DNA of 44,476 nt from Microterricola pindariensis. GTDB lineage: Bacteria; Actinomycetota; Actinomycetes; Actinomycetales; Microbacteriaceae. The position numbers and the translations under genes are program-made. The stretch covers positions 1 to 44,476 of the forward strand of contig NZ_MPZN01000026.1 in the NCBI RefSeq assembly GCF_002936985.1. The letters are read 5' to 3'. Below are positions 42,567 to 44,476 of the stretch, in pieces (within the stretch, counting starts at the first letter, position 1; each line of letters begins with the position of its first letter). A model generated the notes under the pieces. It had not been told where the DNA came from. It worked only from the letters and a program-made list of their open reading frames with translations, and ran no database searches.

Positions 42567-43133
42567 ATGCTTCACGCAGTGTTCACTGCTGCAACCGAAG
42601 AAGCGGCTCAGAACCCGCTTCTCCCGGCGTCGTACGACATCATCTGGTCGGCCGTCTGCTTCTTGATCGTCCTGGTCTTCTTCTGGAAGTTCGGACTCCC
42701 CAAGATGCAGGTCATGCTCGACCAGCGTGCCGAGGCGATCGAAGGCAACATCGCGAAGGCCGACGAGGCTCAGCGCAAGGCCGAGGCTGCTCTCGAGGAG
42801 TACACCGCTCAGCTCGCCGACGCGCGTGCAGAGGCTGGCAACATCCGCGAGGCCGCCCGCGAGGATGGCAAGAAGATCGTCGCAGAGGCCAAGACCTCCG
42901 CGTCGACCGAGGCCGCTCGCATCACCGCGTCGGCTCAGGCTCAGATCGAGGCAGAGCGGCAGGCCGCCGTTGTCTCGCTGCGCTCCGAGGTTGGCACGCT
43001 CGCGATTGACCTGGCATCCGGTGTGATCGGCGAAAGCCTCACCGACGACGCCAAGGCCAGCGCCATCGTCGACCGCTTCCTCGCAGACCTGGAGGCCGCC
43101 GAGAAGGCTGCGCCTTCGGCAGGAAAGAAGTAG
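42567..43133 (+). CDS. atpF: ATP synthase Fo subunit b
   Basis: A 188-residue peripheral stalk subunit. One membrane helix (about 25-45, IIWSAVCFLIVLVFFWKFG) is followed by a long charged coiled-coil (50-160) rich in Glu/Ala/Lys/Arg. ATG 42567 has AAGGAGG upstream. Separate from subunit delta here, unlike the fused b-delta of mycobacteria. Confidence 0.95.
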   Translation: MLHAVFTAATEEAAQNPLLPASYDIIWSAVCFLIVLVFFWKFGLPKMQVMLDQRAEAIEGNIAKADEAQRKAEAALEEYTAQLADARAEAGNIREAAREDGKKIVAEAKTSASTEAARITASAQAQIEAERQAAVVSLRSEVGTLAIDLASGVIGESLTDDAKASAIVDRFLADLEAAEKAAPSAGKK

Positions 43134-43138
43134 TCACT

Positions 43139-43939
43139 ATGGGATCAGCGACCAGAGAGGCCCTCGCCTCGGCGAGAGCCGCACTGACCGCTTCGGCAGT
43201 AAGCGGAGCAAGCCTCGCCGTTGGCGAGGAGCTGTTCTCTGCCAGCCGCGTCATCGGCAGCTCGAGCCAGCTCCTGCAGGCGATTGCCGACCCCGGTGCG
43301 GAAAACGCAGCGAAGGTCGCCTTGGTCGACTCGGTGTTCGGCTCTGCGCTCTCGGCGCCGGCCCAGCAGCTGCTGCGCACTATTGCCAGCAGCCGTTGGT
43401 CGGAGCAGGACGACGTCCTGGCGGCCATCGAGGAGATCGGGCTGCGCGCAATCGCAGACTCCGCTCCCTCCGGAACCGGACTCGAGCAGGAACTGTTCGC
43501 GTTCGGTACCGCCGTCGCCTCGAACTCCGAGCTCGAGCTGGCCATTTCGAACAAGCTTGGCTCTGCGAGCGCGAAGTCGGCCCTGGTCGCCTCGCTGCTC
43601 TCCGGCAAGGCTTCCGATCAGACCGTCGCCATCGTCAACCAGCTCGTGCAGCAGCCTCGCGGCCGCCGCATCGGCGAGTTGCTCCGGCATGCGGCAACCA
43701 TCGTCGCCGACGAGGCCGGTTTCGGCATCGCAACGGTGACGTCGGCCGTGCAGCTCGCACCGGCACAGCTGCAGCGTCTCGCTGCGGCGTTGTCCGGCAG
43801 CTACGGCCGCGAGCTGCGGATCAACCAGGTGGTTGACCCCGCTGTGCTCGGCGGACTCCGCGTTCAGGTCGGCGACGACGTGATCGACGGCAGCATTGCA
43901 TCTCGTCTCAACGATGTGCGAATTCAGCTTGCCGGCTGA
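43139..43939 (+). CDS. atpH: ATP synthase F1 subunit delta
   Basis: A 266-residue stalk subunit joining F1 to subunit b. The C-terminal part has the classic VTSAVQLAPAQLQRLAAALS and GLRVQVGDDVIDGSIASRL. About 90 residues longer than E. coli delta, as usual for actinobacteria. ATG 43139 starts 5 bp past the atpF stop, with an A/G-rich site 8-10 bases upstream. Confidence 0.95.
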   Translation: MGSATREALASARAALTASAVSGASLAVGEELFSASRVIGSSSQLLQAIADPGAENAAKVALVDSVFGSALSAPAQQLLRTIASSRWSEQDDVLAAIEEIGLRAIADSAPSGTGLEQELFAFGTAVASNSELELAISNKLGSASAKSALVASLLSGKASDQTVAIVNQLVQQPRGRRIGELLRHAATIVADEAGFGIATVTSAVQLAPAQLQRLAAALSGSYGRELRINQVVDPAVLGGLRVQVGDDVIDGSIASRLNDVRIQLAG

Positions 43940-44028
43940 CCTTGTGTCGGCTGGAACATATTTGACCTCGGCGCCGTAAGGCTTCGAAACGACAGAACCT
44001 GTACACCTCGTGCAGAAAAGGGAAGATG

Positions 44029-44476
44029 ATGGCAGAACTCACAATCAGCCCCGATGAGATCCGCGACGCGCTCAAGGACTTCGTCAAGGCTTACGAGCCC
44101 GGCAGCGCTGCTGCTACTGAGGTTGGACACGTGACGGATGCCGGTGACGGTATCGCTCACGTCGAAGGCCTCCCCGGAGTCATGGCCAACGAGCTCATCA
44201 AGTTCGCCGATGGCACCCTGGGCCTCGCCCAGAACCTCGACGAAGATGAGGTCGGTGTTGTTGTGCTCGGCGAGTTCGACGGCATCGTCGAGGGCATGGA
44301 GGTCACCCGCACGGGTGAGGTTCTCTCCGTCCCCGTCGGAGACGCGTTCCTCGGCCGTGTCGTCGACCCGCTCGGCGCCCCGATCGACGGTCTCGGCGAG
44401 ATCGTCCCCGAGGGTCGCCGCGCCCTCGAGCTCCAGGCTCCCGGCGTCATGGCCCGCAAGTCGGTTCACGAGCCGA
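44029..44476 (+). CDS. atpA: ATP synthase F1 subunit alpha (5' part only)
   Basis: The first 149 residues of the alpha subunit; the rest lies beyond the window. The N-terminal beta-barrel ([20 protein letters not shown]) and the stretch [13 protein letters not shown] are typical; the Walker A motif is not reached. ATG 44029 was preferred over ATG 44026 because the AAGGGA site is 5 bases away, the better spacing. 89 bp after atpH. Confidence 0.96.
   Translation, partial: MAELTISPDEIRDALKDFVKAYEPGSAAATEVGHVTDAGDGIAHVEGLPGVMANELIKFADGTLGLAQNLDEDEVGVVVLGEFDGIVEGMEVTRTGEVLSVPVGDAFLGRVVDPLGAPIDGLGEIVPEGRRALELQAPGVMARKSVHEP

Overview
The window is GC-rich chromosomal DNA from an actinobacterium. 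The gene content points to the Micrococcales, and most likely to the family Microbacteriaceae: an F420-dependent PPOX enzyme, a DUF222/HNH protein, a Rho factor with a long disordered insert, the order rho-prfA...prmC-tsaC-wecA-atpIBEFHA, and many GTG starts. The family placement is inferred from gene content and order, not from a phylogeny.

Left part (1-5.4 kb, all on the minus strand): a membrane-anchored TPM-domain protein cut by the window edge, a ROK-type repressor, protein-L-isoaspartate methyltransferase, and a GH1 beta-glucosidase. A palindrome overlaps the predicted -35 box of the glucosidase.

Phenylacetate region (5.4-18 kb): a complete phenylacetate catabolon. PaaK makes phenylacetyl-CoA and PaaABCE, with maturation factor PaaD, epoxidises it. 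PaaG isomerises the epoxide to the oxepin, PaaZ opens and oxidises the ring, and PaaJ, PaaF and PaaH carry out the beta-oxidation steps. PaaI is the rescue thioesterase and a TetR-type PaaR is the likely regulator. The genes form three transcription units: paaABCDEG (minus), paaJ-F-H-Z (minus) and paaI-K (plus). Each begins with a promoter region carrying the same PaaR-like imperfect palindrome.

Middle (18-24.8 kb): a small membrane protein, an F420/PPOX protein, a DUF222-HNH protein, a DUF2975 membrane protein, tRNA-Arg(CCG) with a strong hairpin, a lipoprotein, argS, and an LmeA-like DUF2993 protein.

Amino-acid block (24.9-29.8 kb): a tightly overlapping lysA-hom-thrC-thrB operon ending in a 17-bp hairpin. 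It is followed by about 0.8 kb without genes, which holds a 62-nt imperfect palindrome and a 127-bp tandem repeat.

Right part (30.5-44.5 kb): rho, prfA, a CEO-synthase-like gene, a PLDc_N protein, cysE-cysK (minus), prmC, a truncated HAD gene, tsaC, a wecA/tagO-type transferase, and the first part of the F1Fo ATP synthase operon (atpI-B-E-F-H-A, with atpA cut by the window edge).

I found no phage, insertion sequence, CRISPR array or novel defence system. The most unusual signals are non-coding: the three matched paa operators, the 127-bp repeat, a strongly over-represented CGGATGCC octamer, and several apparently leaderless genes.
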